Positions 30,927 to 38,874 of a stretch of 64,000 nucleotides of DNA are shown piece after piece. The stretch comes from Lysobacteraceae bacterium (GTDB taxonomy: Bacteria > Pseudomonadota > Gammaproteobacteria > Xanthomonadales > Xanthomonadaceae). Both the position numbers and the translations under genes were made by a program. The stretch covers positions 1-64,000 of the forward strand of contig BPKJ01000006.1 of NCBI GenBank assembly GCA_026005075.1. Direction: 5' to 3'. The stretch's first letter is position 1. Every line of letters begins with the position of its first letter. The notes below the pieces were generated by a model. That model made no database searches. It had not been told where the DNA came from and saw only the letters and a list, made by a program, of their open reading frames with translations.

Positions 30927-32279
30927 CCTGCCCACTCCCGGGCGCGGCCGCGCCCCTCCAGATCATCGAAGCGCGGCGCAAAGCTCCTGCGCGCCACGCT
31001 CTCGTAGCCATACACCGGCACGCCTTCGCCGGCGGCGGCGCAGGCCAGCGCCAGCGCCCAGAAGCGGTCGGCGTGGCCCGCGCCGTCCCGGTCGGCCAGG
31101 AGCTTCGGCACGCCGCCTGCGCCCGGCTCCATGCGCACGGCCCGGAGGTCGTCGATGAGTGCATCCTTGGGCTCGGAAAGCGCCGCATGCGGCAACAGCA
31201 GCCGCCGCGCCTGGAGGCGGTCTTTGAGCGCCACGGCCATCTCCAGCTTGTTCGTGGCGCTGAACAGCACGCCCGACACCCGATACTGCCCGTGCCGCCG
31301 CTGCGCTTCCTGCACCGGCATCTCGCCCATGCCGGTCTGGTCGATGCGCGCAGCGCGCCACGCGGTAGCGCGGAACACCGCATCCAGCCGGGCCAGCTGC
31401 GCGGCGAAGCGCTCGCCGCGCATCACCTGCATCTCGCGCAGGGCCAGCACGCCCGCGCCCACGTCCTCGAGCACGGCGATCACCGACAGGTCGCCGCGCG
31501 CGGCGATGTCCATGCCCACATACACCGGCCGCCCGTCGTAGGGCGGCAGCGGCGGCGCCTCCAGCGCGGCGAGGATTTCCTCGTAGGTGAGCCACTCCCG
31601 GCCCGCGCGGTCGAGAAAGACGCACTCGAACTCCTGCGCCCAGGTGTCCGGGTCGCGCGCGGCGCGGCGCAGCTCGGCGATGTCGCGCGGCAGGCCATCG
31701 GCCACCGCGTCGTGAATGGTCACCACGTGGCGGCTCCACAGACCATCGTCGGCGGTCATGATCTCGTGGAACATGTCGCCCACCCCGTTCGGGGTGGAGA
31801 TGACGCGAATCTTCAGGCCGGGCTTGGAGACCACCGGCACCAGCGCCCGCCACAGCGCGCGGTTATCCTTGTGGTGGGCGAACTCGTCGAGGATGAGGTT
31901 GTCGCGTCATGCCGCGCGCCGTCTCGGGCCGCGCGGCGATCGCGCGCACGTAGGAGCCGCCGGGGAAGCGCACCATCGCCGCCTGCTGCTCGATGCCCAA
32001 GCTGTCGTCCATCAGCAGCTCATAGGCCGCGCCGATGGCCTGCGCGTGCAGCGCCGCGCCCGTGCGGATGGCGTCCAGCGCCCGGTCGCGCGAGATCGAC
32101 AGGATCGTCCAGCGCGCAATCCGCCCCTCGGCCTCGGCGGTCAGGCAGTCGAGCACCGCCTCCAGCGTGGTGGTGAAGGTCTTGCCCGTCTGGCGGCTCC
32201 ACATCGCCGCCTTCCAGCGCGAGGCATCCGCCAGATAGCGGCGCTGGTAGGGGTAGAGGATGGGGGCGGGCGCTCGCAT
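30920..32279 (-). pseudogene. Phage terminase large subunit (Mu gp28-like), frameshifted
   Basis: The N-terminal ATPase part (from ATG 32279) has YPYQRRYLADASRW and a Walker A-like WSRQTGKTFTT. It runs to PETARGMTR and then leaves frame near 31905. The rest continues in another frame (LILDEFAHHKDNRALWRAL, RVISTPNGVGDMFHEIM, then nuclease-domain motifs PVYVGMDIAARGDLSVIAVLED and RIDQTGMGEMPV) to a stop overlapping the portal start. The two pieces join into a normal-length terminase of about 450 residues, with one indel between them. The start region is shared with the divergent hicA promoter. Confidence 0.82.
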
Positions 32280-32300
32280 ATCTATCATTTGAGATATATC
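32278..32300. promoter_or_regulatory. Inverted repeat upstream of hicA (putative HicB operator)
   Basis: ATATCT (32278-32283) and AGATAT (32292-32297) are separated by 8 bp, and GATATATC (32293-32300) is a further palindrome. They lie 9-30 bp before the hicA ATG in an AT-rich patch. Antitoxins with a C-terminal DNA-binding domain, like the HicB here, usually autoregulate through such repeats. The site also covers the terminase start codon region on the other strand. Confidence 0.45.
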
Positions 32301-32308
32301 ATGCAAGC

Positions 32309-32500
32309 ATGAACGGCAAGGAGGTCATTCGGCGGCTGGAGCAGGCGGGCTTTCGCGTCGCGCGCGTGCACGGCAGCCACCACATCCTGGTCAAGCCGGG
32401 CCACCCGCGCAGCGTGCCGGTGCCGGTGCATGGCAACAAAGACCTCGGCTGCGGCCTCATCAAGGCCATCGAACGCCAAAGCGGAGTCAAGCTCACATGA
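32309..32500 (+). CDS. hicA: HicA-type mRNA interferase toxin
   Basis: This 63-residue double-stranded-RNA-binding-fold toxin of the YcfA/HicA family has GKEVIRRLEQAGFRVARV followed by the catalytic-His motif GSHHILVKPG and the basic VPVHGNKDLGCGLIKAI. In the family these proteins cleave mRNA in a translation-independent way. The stop overlaps the hicB start (ATGA), so toxin and antitoxin are coupled, toxin first as is usual for HicAB. It lies between the phage terminase and a recombinase remnant. Confidence 0.93.
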   Translation: MNGKEVIRRLEQAGFRVARVHGSHHILVKPGHPRSVPVPVHGNKDLGCGLIKAIERQSGVKLT

Positions 32501-32907
32501 ACATCGCCTACCCCTACACCCTCGAACCCCAGCCCGAAGGCGGCTTTCTGGTGCGCTTCGTCGATCTGGAAGAGGCCTTCACCGAAGGCGAGAGCGAAGA
32601 ACAGGCGGCCTTCAACGCCGCCGAAGTGCTGACCGCCGTGCTCGCGCAGCGGCTCGACGATGGCGACGCCATCCCGCTGCCCTCGGCGGCGCAGGGGCGG
32701 CCCGTCGCCGTGCCGGATGCGCCGGTGCAGGCCGCGCTGCTGCTGCACTTCGCCAGGCAGGGGCACACCCTGTCTGAGCTGGCCCGCGCCATGGGCACCA
32801 GCTGGCCCGCCGCGCAGCGGCTGATGAAGCCGGGCAACCCCACCCTCAAGCAACTGGAGCGCGCCGCCGCCGCGCTGGGCAAGCGGCTGGTGTTGAGCCT
32901 GGAGTGA
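32497..32907 (+). CDS. hicB: HicB-type antitoxin
   Basis: This 136-residue antitoxin has an N-terminal HicB fold (YPYTLEPQPEGGFLVRFVDLEEAFTEGESEEQAAFNA) that binds and blocks HicA. A C-terminal helix-turn-helix (LSELARAMGTSWPAAQRLMK, about residues 90-110) is probably used for autorepression through the inverted repeat upstream of hicA. Length and domain order are typical of the HTH-containing HicB subgroup. Confidence 0.93.
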   Translation: MNIAYPYTLEPQPEGGFLVRFVDLEEAFTEGESEEQAAFNAAEVLTAVLAQRLDDGDAIPLPSAAQGRPVAVPDAPVQAALLLHFARQGHTLSELARAMGTSWPAAQRLMKPGNPTLKQLERAAAALGKRLVLSLE

Positions 32908-32976
32908 GTAACCGTGTTCCGAGTCAACCCCAGTTAAGGGAGTTATTCCAAGGTTTGTGAGTTCTAACCATGGCCA

Positions 32977-33339
32977 TTGAGCATGTGGCTTGCCCCGGAT
33001 CGCCGTGCCAGTGATGACTTGGGAGAACCTGGGGTTAAAGGACAGCTTGGGTTGCTGGGTTTGGATGCGTGGTTGACGGCGGATTGGGCGGGCGGGATGC
33101 GGCCGCATCTGCTCGACGAGAGCGTGGTGGACAGCGGCAGCCAGACCGCGCGACGCGAGGGCCTGCCCCCCTCCACGGTCAATGAACAGCTGCGCCTGAC
33201 GCTGCTGGAGCCCGCCAGCATCCGGGCGATCCTGGCGGGCAAGCAGCCACGCTGCATGAGCCTGCTGGGGTCGCAGGGGAACCCGCTGCCGATCGGCTGG
33301 GGCGCGCAGCGGGACGTGCTTGCGCGATTTGGCGCGTGA
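32977..33339 (+). pseudogene. Remnant of a large serine recombinase C-terminus
   Basis: The last about 60 residues (VNEQLRLTLLEPASIRAILAGKQP and LPIGWGAQRDVL) resemble the C-terminal tail of site-specific recombinases and resolvase-like proteins. In those families a helix with L-APxIVxAILxGRQP is followed by a PLxWxxQR motif. The upstream part is unrecognisable, with no catalytic serine domain. Base composition from 32908 to about 33060 is clearly lower in GC than the surroundings. I read it as a decayed integrase or resolvase; the beginning is not a true start. Confidence 0.4.
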
Positions 33340-33348
33340 GGGTATGGC

Positions 33349-33849
33349 TCAACGAACCCAGCGGCGGGCGTCCTTCAAGAGCAGCAGCAACTGCTGTTCA
33401 CGCAGCGGCGAGGCGATGAACCCAAACCGGTTGTAGAAGCGCGCCGCATCTTCGTCGATGGGGTGGGTCAGCATGGCCCGAACACCGGCCTGCTCGGCGA
33501 TCACCAGCGTGCGGCGGATCGCATCCTGAAGCATCCCGACGCCGATCCCGCGCCCCTGGTGCTCGCGCGAGACGGCAAGCCTGGCCAGGATCACCACCGG
33601 CACCGGGTACTGTCCCATGCCCTTGCGGATGCGCCCCGGCGCTTCCAGCGTGTCGACCTGGCCCACCGTCAGGCTGAAGTAGCCCGCGACGCGGTCATCA
33701 CCCTCGGCCACGACAAAGGTCTTGGCCGAGCCGCTGCCCTGCGCCTGGCGGGCGTGGCGCAGCAGCCAGTCGTTCAGCGCAGGCTTGCCGCAGTCGAAGC
33801 CTTCCAGCCGATGCTGCGCGGCCAGGGGCTGCGGTGCCCGCAGCGTCAC
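33349..33849 (-). CDS. tacT: GNAT-family acetyltransferase toxin (TacT-like)
   Basis: This 166-residue GNAT protein has FDCGKPALNDWLLRHARQAQGSGSAKTFV, then VPVVILARLAVSREHQGRGIGVGML (acetyl-CoA loop Q/RGxGxG) and a C-terminal ARFYNRFGF. Proteins of this shape next to a DUF1778 partner are aminoacyl-tRNA-acetylating toxins (TacT, AtaT, ItaT). It overlaps the antitoxin stop by 4 bp (ATGA). Toxin identity follows from family and pairing; activity is not testable here. Confidence 0.88.
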   Translation of the reverse strand: MTLRAPQPLAAQHRLEGFDCGKPALNDWLLRHARQAQGSGSAKTFVVAEGDDRVAGYFSLTVGQVDTLEAPGRIRKGMGQYPVPVVILARLAVSREHQGRGIGVGMLQDAIRRTLVIAEQAGVRAMLTHPIDEDAARFYNRFGFIASPLREQQLLLLLKDARRWVR

Positions 33850-34139
33850 TTCGCGTCCCAGGGCGCCTTGCGAGCGAACAGGTCACGCAAGCCGTCGTTG
33901 GCCTGCTCGGGGCGCTCCAGCAAATCCATCAATGCCTGGTACTGGCTGCCCGGGACCATGAACAGTCGTTGGTCCAGCAGGGTTTGCTCGGCTGCGAGGC
34001 AGGCGCTGTCGAGGATGAAGTCGGTCAGCGACTTGTGGGCCACCTCGGCGGCACGGCGCAGCACGGCCTCCTGTTCGGGCGTGGCGCGTAGCCCCAGGCG
34101 GGCGGTACGGGCAGCGGGCGAGGATGCGATGGCAGGCAT
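33846..34139 (-). CDS. tacA: DUF1778 antitoxin (TacA-like)
   Basis: This 97-residue protein has an N-terminal ribbon-helix-helix (TARLGLRATPEQEAVLRRAAEVAHKSLTDFILDSA) and a C-terminal toxin-binding tail (QYQALMDLLERPEQANDGLRDLF). It is the standard partner of TacT-type GNAT toxins and usually represses its own operon. It is transcribed toward lower coordinates, just before the GNAT gene. Upstream, on the minus strand, TTGTAC and TCGAACAA sequences could be RHH operators. Confidence 0.88.
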   Translation of the reverse strand: MPAIASSPAARTARLGLRATPEQEAVLRRAAEVAHKSLTDFILDSACLAAEQTLLDQRLFMVPGSQYQALMDLLERPEQANDGLRDLFARKAPWDAK

Positions 34140-34410
34140 GGCGGCGCCTCTGTTGTTCGATCAACGGACGCAATGTTAGTACAAGTGACGAACGCGGTCC
34201 ACTGCTCGAGGCAACCGGGCACCGTGGTTGACGATGAACCAACGCGCGTAAGGCGTTGATTTTGCGAAGGCTGGCGCCGTGCGTACCCGCAGGCTCAAGC
34301 GGAGAAAAGAGACGGCTCGGGTCGGGAAGCGGCTGATTCCGGGTGTCGTGGCCAGCCCGCACCCGCAGCACAGCGGGCCGGAACCCCGCGTAGCGCGGGG
34401 ATGGCAGGCG

Positions 34411-34439
34411 AAAAAAGGGCCCGGAGATCATCCGAGCCC
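34411..34439 (-). terminator. Terminator of ssrA
   Basis: On the minus strand GGGCTCGGA pairs with TCCGGGCCC (one G/T wobble) around a short loop, followed by six T's (34411-34416). It lies 8 bp after the tmRNA 3' end. Just beyond it, at 34385-34401, is another perfect hairpin, CCCCGCG-TAG-CGCGGGG, without a T-run. Confidence 0.85.
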
Positions 34440-34446
34440 TCGTCGA

Positions 34447-34800
34447 TGGTGGAGGTGGGGGGAGTTGAACCCCCGTCCGAAGGCACTCCGTCTCCGGCAC
34501 TACATGCTTAGCTCGCTGTTCGGTCTCGGTCGGCGGCAACACAGCGTGCGAAGCACACCGCCGACCATACCCGCTTTGGTCTCGATCGCGGCTGACGGGT
34601 CGCCACCGCGGTCCATCCCGTGATCATGACCCTACACCGACGAGCACGGGCACAAGTCGGTTCGGGGCCAGGCCTTAAGCGGCCAGAGCGTAGACGTCGT
34701 CGTTGGCGTCTGATGGTTTGCCGCTGGATTAACGAGGAAAGCAGCCCCCTCGGCATGCGCCAGTCGACTTTGCAACCCCCGTCGAAGCCAGGACACCCCC
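34447..34800 (-). ncRNA. ssrA: Transfer-messenger RNA (tmRNA)
   Basis: This 354-nt gene has the alanine-tRNA-like ends. The 5' end GGGGGTG pairs with CACCTCC before ACCA, and the T arm reads GGGGGTTCAACTCCCCC. The tag reading frame GCC AAC GAC GAC GTC TAC GCT CTG GCC GCT TAA gives ANDDVYALAA, a proteobacterial tag ending in LAA. It rescues stalled ribosomes with SmpB. The 3' end of ssrA is a common integration site, and the mobile region lies directly on that side. Confidence 0.97.
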
Positions 34801-35064
34801 GGGGAAGTCGGTGACGGCTCCAGTATGGGGCCCGTCGCGGCTTGCTTCAAGCGGCGCCTTGCTTCCCGGCTCACGCTTGGGCCGGTCTGCGGCGGGTGGC
34901 GAAGGATGTCCGTGCTGCGCCGCCGGCGGCGCCAAACGGGTGTGGCCCGATCGCGACCGGCCGTGGTTTGCGGTAGAAAGGACCGGTCAGCGTGGAGACA
35001 GGTGCATGGTTCCAGTCGGTTCGGGGCAGCGGCGTCGCGCAGGGACAGCGCTGCGGGGTGGGGC

Positions 35065-38000
35065 TTGACCGGGCTGCGGGCGCGGTTCTGGCTGGCCCTC
35101 GCCGGGCTCGGTCTGGCCTGGGCGCTGGCGGCCCCGGCGCCGGTTGGGGCGGCCGACGCGGCGGGCTTCGAGGCGGTGCGGTTTCGCCATATCGGTGTGC
35201 AGGAAGGCCTGTCGCAGCCGACCGTGCGCGCCATCACCCAGGACCGGACCGGGTTTCTCTGGCTGGGCACGCAAGAAGGCCTCAACCGGTTCGATGGCTA
35301 CGGGTTCAGGGCCTTCCTGCGCCGCGCCGGGGATGCGGCCAGCCTGCCCGAGAACCACGTGACGGCGCTGGCGCCGGCGCCCGAGGGTGGGGTCTGGGTG
35401 GGTACCCTCAACGGGGGGCTGGTGTGGTTCGATGCCGACCGTGGCGCGCGCCGGGTGTGGAAGCCGGGGGCGCGTGACGAGGCGGCGCTGGCCTCGCCCG
35501 TGCGCGCCCTGCTGGCGCCACGTTGGGGTGGCCTGTGGGTCGCCTCGGGGGCGGATCGGGTGCAGTTCCTCGCCTCGACCGGGGGCGATCTGGAGCCTCC
35601 GGTGCCGCTGCCGGAGGGGGGCTTCGGCCTGGTGCGCAGCTTGCGTGAGGCAGGGGACGGTGCGGTGCTGGTGGTCGCCTCCCGGGGCCTGTTCCGGATT
35701 GCCGACGCCGGGGCGCCACCGGTGCGCATCGAGGGCGGCTGGCGCGGAAGCCCGGTGGATGTGCAGGAGGCGGACGACGGCCGACTTTGGGTCGCCGTGG
35801 AGGATGACGGCATCTGGCGGCTGGACGGTGAGGGAGGATCGGAACGCGTCCTTGGCATGGAGGAGGGCCTGCCTGACCTTGCGTTCTCGACCCTGCTCTT
35901 CGATCGCGCGGGGAGGTTGTGGATCGGGACCCGCACGGGGCTTGCGCGCTGGACGGTCGATGCGCAGCAGCTGGAAGTCTGGCGCGGGGATGCCCCGAAC
36001 ACGGAGGACGGGTTGGCGTCCGGCCGTGTGCAGAGTCTGTTCGAGGACCGCGACGGGCTGATCTGGGTCGGTACCTGGCTCAACGGCGTCAACCTGCACG
36101 ACCCGCGTACCGAGGCCTTCCGCATCGCCCGGCCGGTGCCGGGGCATGCGCGTGCGCTGCCCGGCTGGGCGGCCAACGACGTGCTGCCGGGTGCGCCCGG
36201 GCGGGTGTGGGTCGCGCTGAGCGATGTGAACGAGGTGGTGGAACTGGATCTGGCCGCGGGCGTGCAGCGACGGCTTTCCGTGGCCGAGGCCGTTCCGCCT
36301 CCCCCTGCCGGGGCACGGCCACGATCCCTCGCCGCGGGGGCCGGGGGCGGCTGGCATGTCGCCCTGGGTCCGGGCGGGATCGGATCGTGGTCCGGGCAGG
36401 GCCCGATCCGGCGCGGCGGGGATCGGCTCGGTCTGGAACCGCCGGCCGGGCCGGTGTTCGAGTTGCACCGCGACCGCGCAGGCGGCCTCTGGGTAGGCAC
36501 GGTGGAGGACGGCCTTGCCTTTCTCTGTGCGGGCTGCAACCGGTTCCAGCACTGGAGGGAGAGGCAGGAGGACCCCGCATCGCTGCCGGGCGACGAGGTC
36601 ACCGCGATCCTGGCCACCGGCGACGGCAGCCTGTGGATCGGAACCCGCCATCGCGGCGCGGCACGCCTGCTGCCCGATCGCAGCGGGTTCGAGCGGCTGC
36701 CGCCGGTCGAGTCGGGGCTGGGGCTGGCGCATCCCTACGTCACCGCTTTCCTGGAGGACGGGCAGGGCGTGTTGTGGATCGGCACCCAAGGGGGCGGCCT
36801 GCATCGGGTGGCCCGGGACGCGCGCGGCGCGGTGCAGGCGGTCAGGGTGCTGGATCGCTCGCGCGGCCTTGGGGCGGATGCCATCGGCGCCATCCAGGAG
36901 GACCGCGAGGGCCGGATCTGGGTCAGCACCACGGTGGGCTTGAGCCGTCTGGACCGCTCGCGGCGCCGCATCGACAACTTCGGACAAGCCGACGGCGCCC
37001 TGCCGGGCGGCTATTTCATCGGCTCGGCGGCGGTGCTCGCGGATGGGCGGATGCTGTTTGGCGGCCCGCGCGGGCTGAGTCTGTTCGATCCGCTCGATGT
37101 GCAGCCGCCGCCCGATCCGCATGCGGTGGCAATCAGCGATCTTGCGGCCGGCGAGGGGCTGCAAGGTTCGGGGCCCGGCACGAGGCCCGCATGGGTCTTG
37201 CGCGAGGAGGACGGGCGGCGCCGCATCGAGCTTTCGCCGGGCATCGACGACGTCGGCATCGAGCTGACCGCACTGAGCTTCGCCTCGCCCGAGCAGGTCC
37301 GGTTCGAGTACCGCCTGCGTCCTCTCGAGGACTGGCGCAGCGCGGACGCGCGACGGCGTTTCATCCGCTACCACGATCTGCCGCCGGGAAGCTACACCTT
37401 CGAGGCCCGGGCAAGGCGGCCCAACGGGCCCCCCGGAGAGACGCTGAGCCTCGGGATCGAGGTGCCGAAGGTTCTGGAGCCGGCCGAATTCCTCGCCCGT
37501 GCCGCCTTGCTGGTTGCGGGCGGGCTGGTCCTGCTGCTGATGTACTTCGTGTTCCAGCGCCGACGCGAGCGCAGGATGGCGCGGCGCCGGCTTGCCGAAA
37601 GCGAAGCCCGCCTGAAGCTGGCCCTGTGGGGAACCGGTGATGAGCTCTGGGACTACGACCTGCGGCACAACCGTCTGCACCGGGAACACCCTTTGCCGAT
37701 GCTCGCGGTGCCCACGCAGGACCTGATCGAGGATGCGGCGGCGCTGACCGAACATGTGCATGCCGAGGACGCACCGGCGCTGCGCGCAGCCTTGGGCAGG
37801 CTGCTGCAGGGCGAGGAGGACGTCCTCGATGCGAGTTTCCGGGTGCGGGGCCGGGAGGGTGCCTGGGTCTGGGTGCGTGCGCGGGCCCGCGTGGCCTCGC
37901 GCGATGGGGAAGGGCGAGCCCTGCGGGTGGTCGGCACGCTTGGCGACGTCACCGCGCTCAAGGAGTCGGAAGCGGCACTGCAGGCGGCCAATCGCGAGCT

Positions 38001-38874
38001 GGAGCAGCGGGTCGAGGCGCGTACCGCACAGCTGTCGCGCGCGAACCAGGAGCTGGCAACGGCGCTGGAAGAGTTGCGGCGTGCGCAGCGGCAACTGGTC
38101 GAGCAGGAGAAGATGGCGGCGCTGGGTGCGCTCGTCGCCGGTGTGGCCCACGAGATCAACACCCCGATCGGCATCGCGGTGACGGCGGCTTCGCACCTCG
38201 AGCAAAGCGCCCGCGACCTCGCCCGGGCGGTCGAGGGGGGCACGCTCACCCGCTCGGCCCTCAACGCCATGCTGGAGTCCAGCCGGGAGGGCGCCGACCT
38301 CATCCTGTGCAACTTGCGCCGGGCCGACCAGCTGATCCGCACCTTCAAGCAGGTGGCCGTCGATCAGGGCAGCCAGGAGCGCCGCGTGATCGACCTCGCC
38401 GCCTATGTCGACGAGGTGCTCACCACGTGGCAGCCCCAGTTGCGCCGCCAGCAGCACCGGGTGGTGTGCGAGATCGAGCCTGGCATCGTCTTCGAGACCC
38501 TGCCCGGGGCCATTTACCAGGTGCTCTCCAACCTCATCCAGAACGCCCTCGTGCACGCCTTCGAGGGGCGCGACGGGGGCGGCACCATCACCCTGCACGG
38601 GCGCCGGCTGGGGGATGCCCTGGAACTGATCGTCGCCGACGACGGGGTGGGGATGAGCGAGGAGGTCCGGGCCCGGGTGTTCGAGCCCTTCTTCACCACC
38701 CGGCGTGGCCAGGGCGGAAGCGGGCTGGGCCTGCACATCGTCTACAACCTCGTGACCCAGGCCCTGAAGGGTTCGATCAGCTGCCAGTCCGCGCCGGGGC
38801 AGGGCAGCCGCTTCGTCATCGTGCTGCCCCTCGTGGCAGGTCCAGGGGGAGGGGATCAGACCGGATCGGGGTAG
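35065..38874 (+). CDS. Two-component-propeller hybrid sensor histidine kinase
   Basis: This large membrane sensor has about 1269 residues if started at TTG 35065, which follows GGGGTGGGG and gives a clean signal peptide (LRARFWLALAGLGLAWALAAPAP). Residues 40-700 hold repeated propeller blades with W(L/I/V)GT motifs (GFLWLGTQEGLNRF, GLIWVGTWLNGVNLH, VLWIGTQGGGLHRV). A Y_Y_Y domain (about 720-795), a transmembrane helix (about 805-832) and a PAS domain (about 845-975) follow. The kinase core has H1029 in GVAHEINTPIG, the N box LSNLIQNALVHAF and G boxes DDGVGM and GGSGLGLHIV. No receiver domain is present. It converges on, and overlaps by 19 bp, the HD-GYP response regulator, its probable partner. 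Upstream in-frame ATG 34825 would extend into the tmRNA promoter region. Confidence 0.9.
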   Translation: MTGLRARFWLALAGLGLAWALAAPAPVGAADAAGFEAVRFRHIGVQEGLSQPTVRAITQDRTGFLWLGTQEGLNRFDGYGFRAFLRRAGDAASLPENHVTALAPAPEGGVWVGTLNGGLVWFDADRGARRVWKPGARDEAALASPVRALLAPRWGGLWVASGADRVQFLASTGGDLEPPVPLPEGGFGLVRSLREAGDGAVLVVASRGLFRIADAGAPPVRIEGGWRGSPVDVQEADDGRLWVAVEDDGIWRLDGEGGSERVLGMEEGLPDLAFSTLLFDRAGRLWIGTRTGLARWTVDAQQLEVWRGDAPNTEDGLASGRVQSLFEDRDGLIWVGTWLNGVNLHDPRTEAFRIARPVPGHARALPGWAANDVLPGAPGRVWVALSDVNEVVELDLAAGVQRRLSVAEAVPPPPAGARPRSLAAGAGGGWHVALGPGGIGSWSGQGPIRRGGDRLGLEPPAGPVFELHRDRAGGLWVGTVEDGLAFLCAGCNRFQHWRERQEDPASLPGDEVTAILATGDGSLWIGTRHRGAARLLPDRSGFERLPPVESGLGLAHPYVTAFLEDGQGVLWIGTQGGGLHRVARDARGAVQAVRVLDRSRGLGADAIGAIQEDREGRIWVSTTVGLSRLDRSRRRIDNFGQADGALPGGYFIGSAAVLADGRMLFGGPRGLSLFDPLDVQPPPDPHAVAISDLAAGEGLQGSGPGTRPAWVLREEDGRRRIELSPGIDDVGIELTALSFASPEQVRFEYRLRPLEDWRSADARRRFIRYHDLPPGSYTFEARARRPNGPPGETLSLGIEVPKVLEPAEFLARAALLVAGGLVLLLMYFVFQRRRERRMARRRLAESEARLKLALWGTGDELWDYDLRHNRLHREHPLPMLAVPTQDLIEDAAALTEHVHAEDAPALRAALGRLLQGEEDVLDASFRVRGREGAWVWVRARARVASRDGEGRALRVVGTLGDVTALKESEAALQAANRELEQRVEARTAQLSRANQELATALEELRRAQRQLVEQEKMAALGALVAGVAHEINTPIGIAVTAASHLEQSARDLARAVEGGTLTRSALNAMLESSREGADLILCNLRRADQLIRTFKQVAVDQGSQERRVIDLAAYVDEVLTTWQPQLRRQQHRVVCEIEPGIVFETLPGAIYQVLSNLIQNALVHAFEGRDGGGTITLHGRRLGDALELIVADDGVGMSEEVRARVFEPFFTTRRGQGGSGLGLHIVYNLVTQALKGSISCQSAPGQGSRFVIVLPLVAGPGGGDQTGSG

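Noticed and set aside
34447-34500. Duplicated tmRNA 3' end (att site) at the far border of the island near 27.2 kb
   Set aside because: I looked for a copy of the T-arm/CCA segment at 27186-27300 and found none; only short palindromes are there.
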